DNA of 64,000 nt from an uncultured Marinobacter sp. (GTDB taxonomy: Bacteria; Pseudomonadota; Gammaproteobacteria; Pseudomonadales; Oleiphilaceae), in contig NZ_CAMYMK010000007.1 in assembly GCF_947259545.1 (NCBI RefSeq), positions 62,001 through 126,000 of the forward strand. Reading direction: 5' to 3'. Positions 9,982-17,836 of the stretch are shown piece after piece (positions within the stretch are counted from its first letter, which is position 1; each line of letters starts with the position of its first letter). The notes under the pieces are model-generated. The model had not been told where the DNA came from. It saw only the letters and a program-made list of their open reading frames with translations, and searched no databases. Both the position numbers and the translations under genes were made by a program.

Positions 9982-10446
9982 TTAGCAAATTCCGCCAAAG
10001 AATATACCTTGCATAACGCGGCTGATGGTCGCGGAACTGCCTTTGCGTAACGCGTTGCGAATCAGGTGGATGTGGGTTGAAAAATCCTGGCGGACCGACT
10101 CGGGCAACCCTTCCATTTCCGCGGGAGGCTGGACCTGGAGGTTGTTCAGGAGCTCAGTGCTGGCGGGGGCACTCAGACGGACAAAGGCTTTTTGGGTAAG
10201 TACGGCCTGGTCCAGGGCTTCCTGACGGATGGTATCCACATAGCGCAGCAGGCCTTCTTCCTCGAGCCAGAGCAGGGCGCCAAAGCAGGCCATGTGACGC
10301 TTGCTGTGCAGCCCGAACTCGTCCGGTTCGTCTGGACCGGCGATGTCCTCCACGAACAGGTTGGTGCGCCTCGGGAATGCGCCATAAAGCTGAACCAGAG
10401 CGATGGCGGTATCTTTGTAAAATTCCTCTATGTGTATGTCAGCCAT
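9982..10446 (-). CDS. Conserved hypothetical helical protein downstream of alaA
   Basis: Unrecognised 154-residue soluble protein with no signal peptide or membrane helix. It looks mostly alpha-helical, with an N-terminal segment ADIHIEEFYKDTA, a central GFHSKRH-like polar turn (FGLHSKRHMACFGAL) and a C-terminal helix ending IFFGGIC. The start is taken as ATG at 10446; a TTG at 10458 directly after the alaA stop is also in frame. With 12 bp between them it is very probably cotranscribed with alaA. I cannot assign a function. Confidence 0.7.
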   Translation of the reverse strand: MADIHIEEFYKDTAIALVQLYGAFPRRTNLFVEDIAGPDEPDEFGLHSKRHMACFGALLWLEEEGLLRYVDTIRQEALDQAVLTQKAFVRLSAPASTELLNNLQVQPPAEMEGLPESVRQDFSTHIHLIRNALRKGSSATISRVMQGIFFGGIC

Positions 10447-10458
10447 GAACTGCACCAA

Positions 10459-11673
10459 CTATTGCTGATACGTGGAGAGGAAATGGGCCAGGCGCTTCAT
10501 GGAGTCCTCCAGGGTATCGACCCTTGGCAGGAACACCACCCGCAAGTGCTGTTTGTCATCAATGTTGAACGCCGAACCCTGCACCAGCAGGATCCTTTCC
10601 TGCAGCAGCAGGTCAAGCACCAGCTTTTCATCATTCATGATCGGGAAGCGCTTGGGGTCCAGTTTCGGGAACAGGTAGAGAGCGCCTTTAGGTTTCACGC
10701 AACTGACACCTGGAATGTCATTAAGCAACTGCCAGGCGGTTTCGCGCTGCTCATAAAGGCGCCCACCCGGAGCCACCAGGTCATCAATGGACTGATAGCC
10801 ACCGAGGGCGGTCTGAATGGCAAGCTGGGCCGGCACGTTGGCACACAGCCGCATGTTGGAGAGCATTTCGATGCCTTCGACCAGGTCCCGGGCACGATGC
10901 TTGGCACCGCTGACGATCATCCAGCCTGAGCGGTAACCGGCGGCCCGGTAATTCTTTGACAAGCCGTTATAGGTGAAGAAGAGCACGTCATCGGCCAGTG
11001 CCGCGGTGGATACGTGTTCTGTCCCATCGTAAAGAATTTTATCGTAGATCTCATCGGACAGGATGATGAGGTTGTGTTTACGGGCCAGCTCAATGACCTG
11101 TTCCAGCAGTTCGCGGGAATAAACCGCCCCTGTCGGGTTATTTGGATTGATCAGGACGATCGCGCGGGTTCGGCTGGTGATTTTCTTGCGAATATCATCA
11201 ATGTCCGGGAACCAGTCCTGCTGCTCGTCGCAGTGATAATGCACGGGCTTGCCGCTGGAGAGCGTGACGGCGGCTGTCCAGAGTGGGTAATCCGGCGCGG
11301 GGATCAGCACTTCGTCGCCGGTGTTCAGCATGGCCTGCATCGACATGACGATCAGTTCGCTGACGCCATTGCCCAGGAAAATGTCGTCAATATCGACTTT
11401 ATCAATGCCGCGTTGCTGGCAGTAGTGCATAACCGCCTTACGGGCGGAGAACAGCCCTTTGGATTCTACGTAACCCTGGGCCAGCGGCATGTTGTAGATG
11501 ACGTCCTGCTGGATTTCCTCCGGGATATCGAGCTCAAAGGCAGCCGGATTGCCGATGTTCAGCTTAAGGACCCGGTGTCCCTCTTCCTCGAGGCGACGTG
11601 CCTCGCGCAGAACCACGCCACGTATTTCATAGCACACGTTATCCAGCTTGGCGGACTTGTAGTAATTCTGCAT
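10459..11673 (-). CDS. alaA: Alanine-type aminotransferase AlaA
   Basis: PLP-dependent fold-type I aminotransferase that in E. coli converts pyruvate and glutamate to alanine and 2-oxoglutarate. The N-terminus KLDNVCYEIRGVVLREA and the INPNNPTGAVY block (about 175-185) match AlaA. The PLP lysine is Lys240 in GLSKNYRAAGYR, and the Arg that binds the substrate carboxylate is in the C-terminal part (HLRVVFLP). Length is 404 residues. In P. aeruginosa the same gene lies near htpX and the glutathione peroxidase gene, supporting orthology. It heads a two-gene unit with the small hypothetical gene that follows it. Confidence 0.92.
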   Translation of the reverse strand: MQNYYKSAKLDNVCYEIRGVVLREARRLEEEGHRVLKLNIGNPAAFELDIPEEIQQDVIYNMPLAQGYVESKGLFSARKAVMHYCQQRGIDKVDIDDIFLGNGVSELIVMSMQAMLNTGDEVLIPAPDYPLWTAAVTLSSGKPVHYHCDEQQDWFPDIDDIRKKITSRTRAIVLINPNNPTGAVYSRELLEQVIELARKHNLIILSDEIYDKILYDGTEHVSTAALADDVLFFTYNGLSKNYRAAGYRSGWMIVSGAKHRARDLVEGIEMLSNMRLCANVPAQLAIQTALGGYQSIDDLVAPGGRLYEQRETAWQLLNDIPGVSCVKPKGALYLFPKLDPKRFPIMNDEKLVLDLLLQERILLVQGSAFNIDDKQHLRVVFLPRVDTLEDSMKRLAHFLSTYQQ

Positions 11674-11908
11674 AGGACCCGGGCTTCCTTAACCTTGTAA
11701 CAGTTATCAGTAAATCAAAACGACAAGCCTGTATTCTAGCGGAGCATGGCCGCCCGGCAACAGGCCAATTGTGATGAATTGTGGCTTAATCATGGAGATT
11801 TATGGCGACAAGTTCATCCTGTCTGTAAATTCGCCCGATAACCGAGACAATCGTTACCGAATAATGTATTGTGCACAACCTAATCGAGCAAAATATAAGG
11901 GGAGAGGA

Positions 11909-12391
11909 ATGACGGAAAGCATTTACGATTTCAAGGTGCGGGACATCAAAGGTAATGAGCATGACATGGCAGAGTACAAGGGCAAGGTTCTGCTTATTGT
12001 GAATACCGCCAGCAAGTGCGGGTTTACCCCTCAGTTTGAAGGCCTGCAGGGCCTGCATAGTGAGCTGGGAGAAAAGGGGTTGGCGGTACTCGGCTTTCCG
12101 TGCAATCAGTTCATGAATCAGGACCCGGCGGATGAAGATACGATCAGCCAATTCTGTAGCTTGAATTATGGCGTTGATTTTCCCATGTTTGCCAAGGTCG
12201 ACGTCAACGGCACGGAAGCTCACCCGCTTTATCGTTTCCTCAAAAAGGAAGCTACCGGGGTAATGGGGTCAGAAAAGGTTAAGTGGAACTTCACCAAGTT
12301 CCTGGTCAACCGGGAGGGCAAGGTGATTCGTCGATACCCGCCGACTTCCAAGCCAGAAGCTATCCGTGCCGATATTGAGAAGTTGCTTTAA
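11909..12391 (+). CDS. Glutathione peroxidase (cysteine type)
   Basis: A 160-residue peroxidase that reduces hydroperoxides with glutathione or thioredoxin. Peroxidatic Cys37 sits in NTASKCGFT, where animal enzymes carry selenocysteine; Gln67 is in FPCNQF and Trp126-Asn127 in KWNFTKF, so the catalytic tetrad is intact. The ATG at 11909 follows a strong AAGGGGAGAGG site. The MarR-type peroxide regulator starts three bases after its stop, so the two form an operon. The same pair (PA2826 and ospR) occurs in P. aeruginosa, as I recall. A palindrome at 11869-11878 just upstream may be an operator. Confidence 0.95.
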   Translation: MTESIYDFKVRDIKGNEHDMAEYKGKVLLIVNTASKCGFTPQFEGLQGLHSELGEKGLAVLGFPCNQFMNQDPADEDTISQFCSLNYGVDFPMFAKVDVNGTEAHPLYRFLKKEATGVMGSEKVKWNFTKFLVNREGKVIRRYPPTSKPEAIRADIEKLL

Positions 12392-12394
12392 GCG

Positions 12395-12862
12395 ATGAGC
12401 AATACGGACGATATCCTGGGCCTGGATAACCAGCTCTGCTTTGCATTGTATGCCGCGAACCGGGCCATGACGGCCCGTTACAGGCCGCTGCTGACAGAGC
12501 TGGGGTTGACCTATCCCCAGTACCTGGTGATGTTGGTGTTGTGGGAGGCAGCGGCTGCCGCTGACATTGTGCGGGTGTCCGGTCTCGGGGAGCGCCTCAG
12601 ACTTGATTCGGGTACGCTCACGCCGCTGTTAAAGCGCCTTGAGGAGCGCGGGCTGGTCCGGCGCCAGCGGAGCGTCGAGGATGAGCGAGTGGTGACGGTT
12701 GTCGCCACAGCTGATGGCCTTGCGATGCGAGAGCAGGCGAGGTCGATTCCCGAGCGTCTTTTGTGTAGTACTGGTGTGGCCCCTGATCGCCTGATGGCGC
12801 TCAGGGATGAGCTCAGGTCGGTTCTGGCCCAACTGGAGAGTCGGGCGCCCAGCGCTCGATAG
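12395..12862 (+). CDS. MarR-family peroxide-sensing regulator (OhrR/OspR type)
   Basis: A winged-helix dimeric repressor of 155 residues. LDNQLCFALYAANRAMT contains Cys15 in the position of the reactive cysteine of OhrR/OspR, followed by YRPLLTELGLTYPQYLVMLVLWE, a hallmark block of this group. The recognition region LDSGTLTPLLKRLEERGLVRR and the wing RSVEDERVV follow. Oxidation of the cysteine is known in the family to release DNA. It lies three bases after the glutathione peroxidase gene, its probable target. Its last 50 bases overlap the end of the convergent hybrid kinase gene. Confidence 0.92.
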   Translation: MSNTDDILGLDNQLCFALYAANRAMTARYRPLLTELGLTYPQYLVMLVLWEAAAAADIVRVSGLGERLRLDSGTLTPLLKRLEERGLVRRQRSVEDERVVTVVATADGLAMREQARSIPERLLCSTGVAPDRLMALRDELRSVLAQLESRAPSAR

Positions 12863-14810
12863 CCGCTTTCAGATCGGCGCGGTTGTAAGGCTTGGTGATG
12901 TAGTCATTCATGCCGGAAGCCAGGCAGTCCTCACGGTCGCCCTGCATGACATTCGCGGTGACTGCGATTACCGGTAGAGTTTGCCACTTCGGATTCTCGC
13001 GGATTTTTCGGGTTGCCTCGTAACCGTCCATGATCGGCATCTGGCAGTCCATCAACACGAGGTCGTAGTTCTTTTCTTCGAGGGCTTTCAGGGCCAGTTT
13101 GCCATTTTCCGCAAGGTCGACGGAGTGTCCCAGTTTTTTCAGCAGGCTGCTGGCCACCAGTTGATTGACCTGATTATCTTCCACCAGAAGGATACTCAGG
13201 CTATCAGTTGACGTGTTGGTGTCGGTGATGGGGGTGGACTCTTCCGGCTGTTGAATGCTTTGTGCGTAGACCGGTAGCGGTAGCGTCACGGTGAAATGGG
13301 TGCCCTGGCCGACTTCCGAGTCTACCAGTATCTGGCCATGCATCTGCTCCACCAGCTGGCGGCACAATGTCAGACCCAGTCCGGTCCCGCCATACAGTCG
13401 TGTGGTGTCAGTGTCTGCCTGTGAGAACGGGGAGAAAATCCGGTGCAGGCCTTCTTTTGACATGCCGATGCCGGTGTCTACCACGTCAATCCGGAGGTTG
13501 CCACCAAAGCGGGCAGCATGAATCCTGACGGTGCCTTCCTCGGTAAACTTGATGGCATTGCTCAGAAGGTTGTTGATCACCTGGCGGGTACGGGTTGGAT
13601 CACCCAGGAACATGTCTGGCAGTTCCGGGTCGATGTCCGTGATCAGTTCAATATTCTTTGTATTTGCCTGTTGGGCATGGAGTGTGGCGCACTCCTGGAT
13701 CAGGTTTTTAATACTGAACGGAATGTTTTCCAGGCTCAGCTTGCCGGCTTCGACCTTGGAAATGTCGAGAATGTCGTTCAGCAGCCCTAGCAGGCTTTGG
13801 CCGGCTGTGAAGGCGATCTCAAGACGAGCGCGTTGCTCCTGATCGAGGTTGCCTTCCAGGGCCAGCCCCAGCATTCCCAGCACACCATTCAGCGGTGTGC
13901 GAATTTCATGACTCATGCTGGCCAGGAAATTGGCTCGCGATCTTGCCCGGCGAACCGCATCTTCCTTGGCTTTGACCAGGGCCCTGTTGCCCCGCTGGAG
14001 TGCTGAATTTTTCTGTGAAATCTCCCGTGTACGGTCATCGACTTCCTGTTCCAGCTGTGTGGAATAGTTCTTCATGGCGCTTTCAGCCTGACGAAGCTGA
14101 GCCAGGGTGGTATCGATGGTGCTCAAGTGTTGGTTGATGACGCCGACCATGGCGCCGATTTCATCGTCCTGGTGATTGACCGGAACCGGCAGGCGTACTT
14201 TTTCCGGTGATTCGGCCTGAACCCGACTGAGCGCGTTGATAACGTTCATCATTGGGCGCGTGAGGATAAAATAGAAAATGCCGAGCAGCGCACCGGAGAG
14301 GATAAGGCTCTTGAAGAAGCCGCTCACCAGCGTATAACTCGCTCTCTTGAGAAACAGCAACCCGTAATGGTAGGTGTCTATGGTGACATTCAAGGTACCT
14401 AACGGAAGGTCCTCCAGTTGCCTGACTCTCAGTTCGTCGCTGAAGGTGCGGTTTGCTCCGAACAGGGCATCGCTGATCCAGCGATAGGGGGAGGATGGGC
14501 TGCTTTTACTGGCAGCGGCCATTGTGTGACCATCATTATCGACGATCCTGGCATCAATGGTGGCCGGGTGCCGGAGTAAGCCATCAAGCAGTTCTTCAGC
14601 CAACCGGACGTCGATATTGTAGGCTATTTGTGATGCCGGGCTGTGGCTGATTTCGATAAGCGCACGAACTTCCTTTTCCATGGATTCGCGGGCATTGAAA
14701 TAGTCCAGGGTTACCTGAACCATATTCAGTACCAGCCCCAGCGCCATGGCCAGCAACACCGTATCACGGGTCAGGCGAAAGGAAAGGCGTTTTCTGAATA
14801 GCCTAGTCAC
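12813..14810 (-). CDS. Hybrid sensor histidine kinase/response regulator
   Basis: Inner-membrane two-component protein of 665 residues. Membrane helices at about 15-35 and 168-188 flank a periplasmic sensor region of about 130 residues; a HAMP-like linker, a coiled coil, HisKA with SHEIRTPLNGVLG, HATPase with NNLLSNAIKFT and DTGIGM, and a C-terminal receiver with VEDNQVNQ and the phospho-acceptor Asp in DLVLMDCQMP follow. There is no Hpt domain, so a separate phosphotransfer protein is expected. Its position beside the glutathione peroxidase-OhrR pair matches sagS (PA2824) of P. aeruginosa, which controls the biofilm switch; that equivalence is inference. Confidence 0.93.
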   Translation of the reverse strand: MTRLFRKRLSFRLTRDTVLLAMALGLVLNMVQVTLDYFNARESMEKEVRALIEISHSPASQIAYNIDVRLAEELLDGLLRHPATIDARIVDNDGHTMAAASKSSPSSPYRWISDALFGANRTFSDELRVRQLEDLPLGTLNVTIDTYHYGLLFLKRASYTLVSGFFKSLILSGALLGIFYFILTRPMMNVINALSRVQAESPEKVRLPVPVNHQDDEIGAMVGVINQHLSTIDTTLAQLRQAESAMKNYSTQLEQEVDDRTREISQKNSALQRGNRALVKAKEDAVRRARSRANFLASMSHEIRTPLNGVLGMLGLALEGNLDQEQRARLEIAFTAGQSLLGLLNDILDISKVEAGKLSLENIPFSIKNLIQECATLHAQQANTKNIELITDIDPELPDMFLGDPTRTRQVINNLLSNAIKFTEEGTVRIHAARFGGNLRIDVVDTGIGMSKEGLHRIFSPFSQADTDTTRLYGGTGLGLTLCRQLVEQMHGQILVDSEVGQGTHFTVTLPLPVYAQSIQQPEESTPITDTNTSTDSLSILLVEDNQVNQLVASSLLKKLGHSVDLAENGKLALKALEEKNYDLVLMDCQMPIMDGYEATRKIRENPKWQTLPVIAVTANVMQGDREDCLASGMNDYITKPYNRADLKAAIERWAPDSPVGPEPT

Positions 14811-14867
14811 CAGTGGTCACAATCCTTGTCTCGGGTAGCTTGTCAGGACAGGCTGGCAAGCGTCGGG

Positions 14868-15644
14868 TTAATCGTCATAGTCCGCCTTTTTCTTCCACTC
14901 GTCGTCATGGAGAAACGTGTCCCATTCACGATCCAGTTTGGACTGTCCTTCCTGTGATCCGGGACCTTTTTCGTTTTCCGGTCCCATGGCTTCAAGTTCC
15001 TTGATGCGGGTGCGGAAGCTTTTTACGGCTTTCATCGCTAATGGATTATCCCGGGATTTACCCATTTCGGTACTGGCAAGATGATAGGCGTGAATAGCCT
15101 TACGAATCTGGTTCTGTCGCACATAGTCCCTTGCCTGAAACACATGGAGGTCGGCATGGGTCTTGTGGACCAGGAACAAAACGTATCTCAGATTTTTCTT
15201 GGCCGTCGAGCTGTCGAGTTTTCCCGCCTTGTGCATGCCTTCAATCATTTTGAACAGACTTTGCAGTAACTCTTTGACATAATTTGATTTTTCTGGGGAG
15301 TCGATTTTTACCGGCGGCCGGTTGTCGGTGTTTTCCTGCACCGAGCTTTTCAGTTGCCGGGTCGCTTCGAGCCACTGTTTGACCGGAAGATTCGATTTCA
15401 ACGCACTCAGTTCCTGACAGGCTTCCTCCATATTCTTGATCAGCAGAAGCTTGAGGTCATTGGTCAGGTAGTGGCCAGGGATTTCATCGAGCAACCGGTG
15501 AGCGCGGTTGTACTGGTCTTCCTGGGCCGTCATACGCCGCGCCTTTTCAATCCGGGCCCGCTCCCGCATCTGGCTGCCCACGATAATGACAATGGAGACG
15601 GTAACGATGGCTGCGAGTATCAGGACGATCGTAGTGGTGTTCAT
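14868..15644 (-). CDS. Unknown membrane-anchored protein upstream of hybrid kinase
   Basis: Not recognised. The 258-residue protein starts with a membrane helix (TTTIVLILAAIVTVSIVIIV, about residues 3-22), followed by basic RERARIEKARR, which predicts a single anchor with the bulk in the cytoplasm. The rest is charged and helical, with a possible TPR-like stretch around ARDYVRQNQIRKAIHAYHLA, and ends in an acidic DDEWKKKADYDD tail. The start was set at the ATG at 15644, which puts the helix at the N-terminus; an upstream in-frame start at 15716 is possible. It lies 57 bp upstream of the hybrid kinase on the same strand, so the two may be cotranscribed. Confidence 0.75.
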   Translation of the reverse strand: MNTTTIVLILAAIVTVSIVIIVGSQMRERARIEKARRMTAQEDQYNRAHRLLDEIPGHYLTNDLKLLLIKNMEEACQELSALKSNLPVKQWLEATRQLKSSVQENTDNRPPVKIDSPEKSNYVKELLQSLFKMIEGMHKAGKLDSSTAKKNLRYVLFLVHKTHADLHVFQARDYVRQNQIRKAIHAYHLASTEMGKSRDNPLAMKAVKSFRTRIKELEAMGPENEKGPGSQEGQSKLDREWDTFLHDDEWKKKADYDD

Positions 15645-15803
15645 GTTGGCGGCAACGACTCCGGTTTCGGGCCGGGGTGGTGTATTCCGGCCATAAAAAT
15701 CACAGTGATTCAGCAAGTACCCGAAAGATTAGCAGAAAACCTGTATTGATTCCGTTTTGAAATGTGAATGTGCGATCTATAGTATTTATTTAATGAATCC
15801 TAA

Positions 15804-15821
15804 GGATAATGTACATTATCC
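15804..15821. promoter_or_regulatory. Perfect 18-bp palindrome upstream of LysR gene
   Basis: GGATAATGTACATTATCC reads the same on both strands. It sits 53 bp before the LysR-type start codon and between that gene and the divergent gene ending at 15644. Its position and symmetry fit a dimeric regulator binding site, possibly autoregulation by the LysR protein. Confidence 0.55.
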
Positions 15822-15874
15822 GGGTGAATATTTCCGGTCCTGTTCCAGCAGTACCGCGTTATCAGGAGTGTTGA

Positions 15875-16885
15875 ATGGATATTTCCCGGGTCGACCTAAA
15901 CCTTCTTGTGTATCTCGATGTACTCCTCAGGGAGCGGAACGTGACCAAGGCCGCTAACCACCTGGGCATCACTCAGCCGGCCATGAGCAATGGTCTGCGT
16001 CGATTGCGGGATGTGTTCGGAGATCCTCTGCTGGTGCGCACCAGTGAAGGCATGTCGGCCACCGAACGTGCCAGGGAGTTGCAGCCCCTGGTGAGAGGTA
16101 TTCTCTCGGATATTGAGCAGGCGGTGCAGGAAAAGACACCGTTCTCCGCTATGGAGAGTCAGCGGGTGTTTCGCATCATGGCCAGTGACTACGCCGAGTC
16201 CTGTCTGATGCCACGGGTATTGCGGCGCATTCGTCAGGAGGCACCCCACGTGACCCTGGATGTGTTGACGCCCAGTGACGTCAGCTTTCTGGATGTCGAG
16301 CAGGGCCGTCTGGACATGGCAATTAACCGTTTTGACAAGATCCCCCAGTCGTTCCACCAGAAGACCCTCTGGATCGAATATTTTGCCTGCCTGATGAACG
16401 CCCGCAACCCGATTCTCAGGGAGCCTTTCACTCTGGATACGTATCTGGATGCCAGTCATATCTGGGTGAGCAAAACCGGCTTCGGCGTGGGAGTTGGCGT
16501 CAATCCCAAGGACGTCCAGAGGCTGGGCTGGGTGGATGAGGCCTTGTCACGGATGGGGCGCAAGCGGCAGATTTCGGTTTTTACACGGCATTATCAGGTC
16601 GCGATGTTGTTGGCGGAGCAGCACGATCTCGTTGCAACCCTGCCAACGCGAGCGGCCTGGTTGCAGAAAGATAACCCCAACCTGGTGGTCAAAGTGCCAC
16701 CGTTCGAGATTCCGCCTTTTGAACTGAAGATGGCGTGGAGTCCGCTGTTGCAGCACAACGCGGACCATCAATGGTTGAGAAAGCTGATTGTGGAAGTGGC
16801 GGAGGAGGTGGACGCCGAATTTGCTCCCTTCGGGGCACAATTCGAGTCCGCGGAGGTTCCACAGGTCTACCATTCAGAGCGGTAG
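15875..16885 (+). CDS. LysR-family transcriptional regulator
   Basis: A 336-residue regulator with an N-terminal winged helix: VDLNLLVYLDVLLRERNVTKAANHLGITQPAMSNGLRRL (about residues 5-45) is a typical LysR recognition unit, closest in style to the NodD/LeuO subgroup. The rest is a two-lobed effector-binding domain (about 90-310). It is preceded by a perfect palindrome at 15804-15821. No metabolic gene is divergent next to it, so the regulon cannot be guessed from context. The last 12 bases overlap the end of the convergent acetyltransferase gene. Confidence 0.92.
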   Translation: MDISRVDLNLLVYLDVLLRERNVTKAANHLGITQPAMSNGLRRLRDVFGDPLLVRTSEGMSATERARELQPLVRGILSDIEQAVQEKTPFSAMESQRVFRIMASDYAESCLMPRVLRRIRQEAPHVTLDVLTPSDVSFLDVEQGRLDMAINRFDKIPQSFHQKTLWIEYFACLMNARNPILREPFTLDTYLDASHIWVSKTGFGVGVGVNPKDVQRLGWVDEALSRMGRKRQISVFTRHYQVAMLLAEQHDLVATLPTRAAWLQKDNPNLVVKVPPFEIPPFELKMAWSPLLQHNADHQWLRKLIVEVAEEVDAEFAPFGAQFESAEVPQVYHSER

Positions 16886-17836
16886 TTCTCTCAACTCCAG
16901 AGAGCTGCGGCTGGTGTCCCACATGCGCTGGAAAGCTTCACCGAGCAGCTTGACCCGCCCGCCATCAGCGAAGTTGGCAAAGCCTTCGGGGCTGTTGAAG
17001 CTGTGGCGGTACACAACCCCTTCCCGGTCGGCCAACAGGAACGGTCGTTCTTCGAGCGGATAGTCATCGTTAACCAGTCGCAGTTCTATTCGGCTTGGCA
17101 GGCGCTTCATTAATTCCACGATTTGGTGCCGCCGTTTGACCAGTGGCTTGTCGTCGTGGATGAGCAGGCGAACCTCGCTAAGTCGGTGGCGGCGGGCGAG
17201 GGCGGACAAGAGTTCACGAAACTGGGTACGGTCGTAGAGATCGTGCTCCAGCAGCCGGTCATACAGCCAGAGCCGCTGATTGGCCTGGCCGGTTATGGAG
17301 TCCAGCAGGCTGACCAGGCTGGTTTCCGATTTGAACAGCCAGGAATCCCGGTCCTTGCCCAGTATCATCGGATGTTCACGGTGACTCTCTGGCGCTACCA
17401 GTTTCGGTGACAGGCAACGCATATCCACATGTGGAATACCGGCATCGTCATAGAGATCGGAACACACATGAAAACCGGAGCGCTGGTAAAAGGGAATGGC
17501 ATACTCCTGCGCTGACAGTTTCAGCTCTTCGTACCGGGAAGTCTCGGAGATCAGATGGCGTAACAGAGCTTCGCCCACCCCTTTACCTCGGAACTCTGGC
17601 AATACGGCCATGCGGCCTATGTGGGCGGTTTCTTCCAGGGTGGAAAAGACTCGGGCGACCGCGGCCGGTTCATTGTCTTCGGTTATCGCCAGGTAGTGAT
17701 CCGCAATGTCGTCGGTATCGTCCCATTCCAGCTCGGGAGGAATGTTCTGCTCTTCAACAAAAACGCGCTGCCGTATGGCGCGGATGGACGCAGGCGCCAA
17801 TTGCCAGCTGTATTTGCGGACTCGTATTCTGGTCAT
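16874..17836 (-). CDS. GNAT acetyltransferase with extra C-terminal domain
   Basis: Residues 1-150 form a GNAT domain of the ElaA-like kind: IRAIRQRVFVEEQNIP near the start, IGRMAVLPEFRGKGVGEALL as the acetyl-CoA loop (RGKGVG) and YAIPFYQRSGF. Residues about 165-320 form a second domain with RLWLYDRLLEHDLYD, VRLLIHDDKPLVKRRHQIVELMKRLPSRIELR and FLLADREGVVYR, which looks like a catalytically silent phospholipase D-type fold (the DUF7931-type extension, from memory). The substrate is unknown. Its start overlaps the roxA stop by four bases (ATGA), implying translational coupling with the ribosome oxygenase. Confidence 0.85.
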   Translation of the reverse strand: MTRIRVRKYSWQLAPASIRAIRQRVFVEEQNIPPELEWDDTDDIADHYLAITEDNEPAAVARVFSTLEETAHIGRMAVLPEFRGKGVGEALLRHLISETSRYEELKLSAQEYAIPFYQRSGFHVCSDLYDDAGIPHVDMRCLSPKLVAPESHREHPMILGKDRDSWLFKSETSLVSLLDSITGQANQRLWLYDRLLEHDLYDRTQFRELLSALARRHRLSEVRLLIHDDKPLVKRRHQIVELMKRLPSRIELRLVNDDYPLEERPFLLADREGVVYRHSFNSPEGFANFADGGRVKLLGEAFQRMWDTSRSSLELRELPL

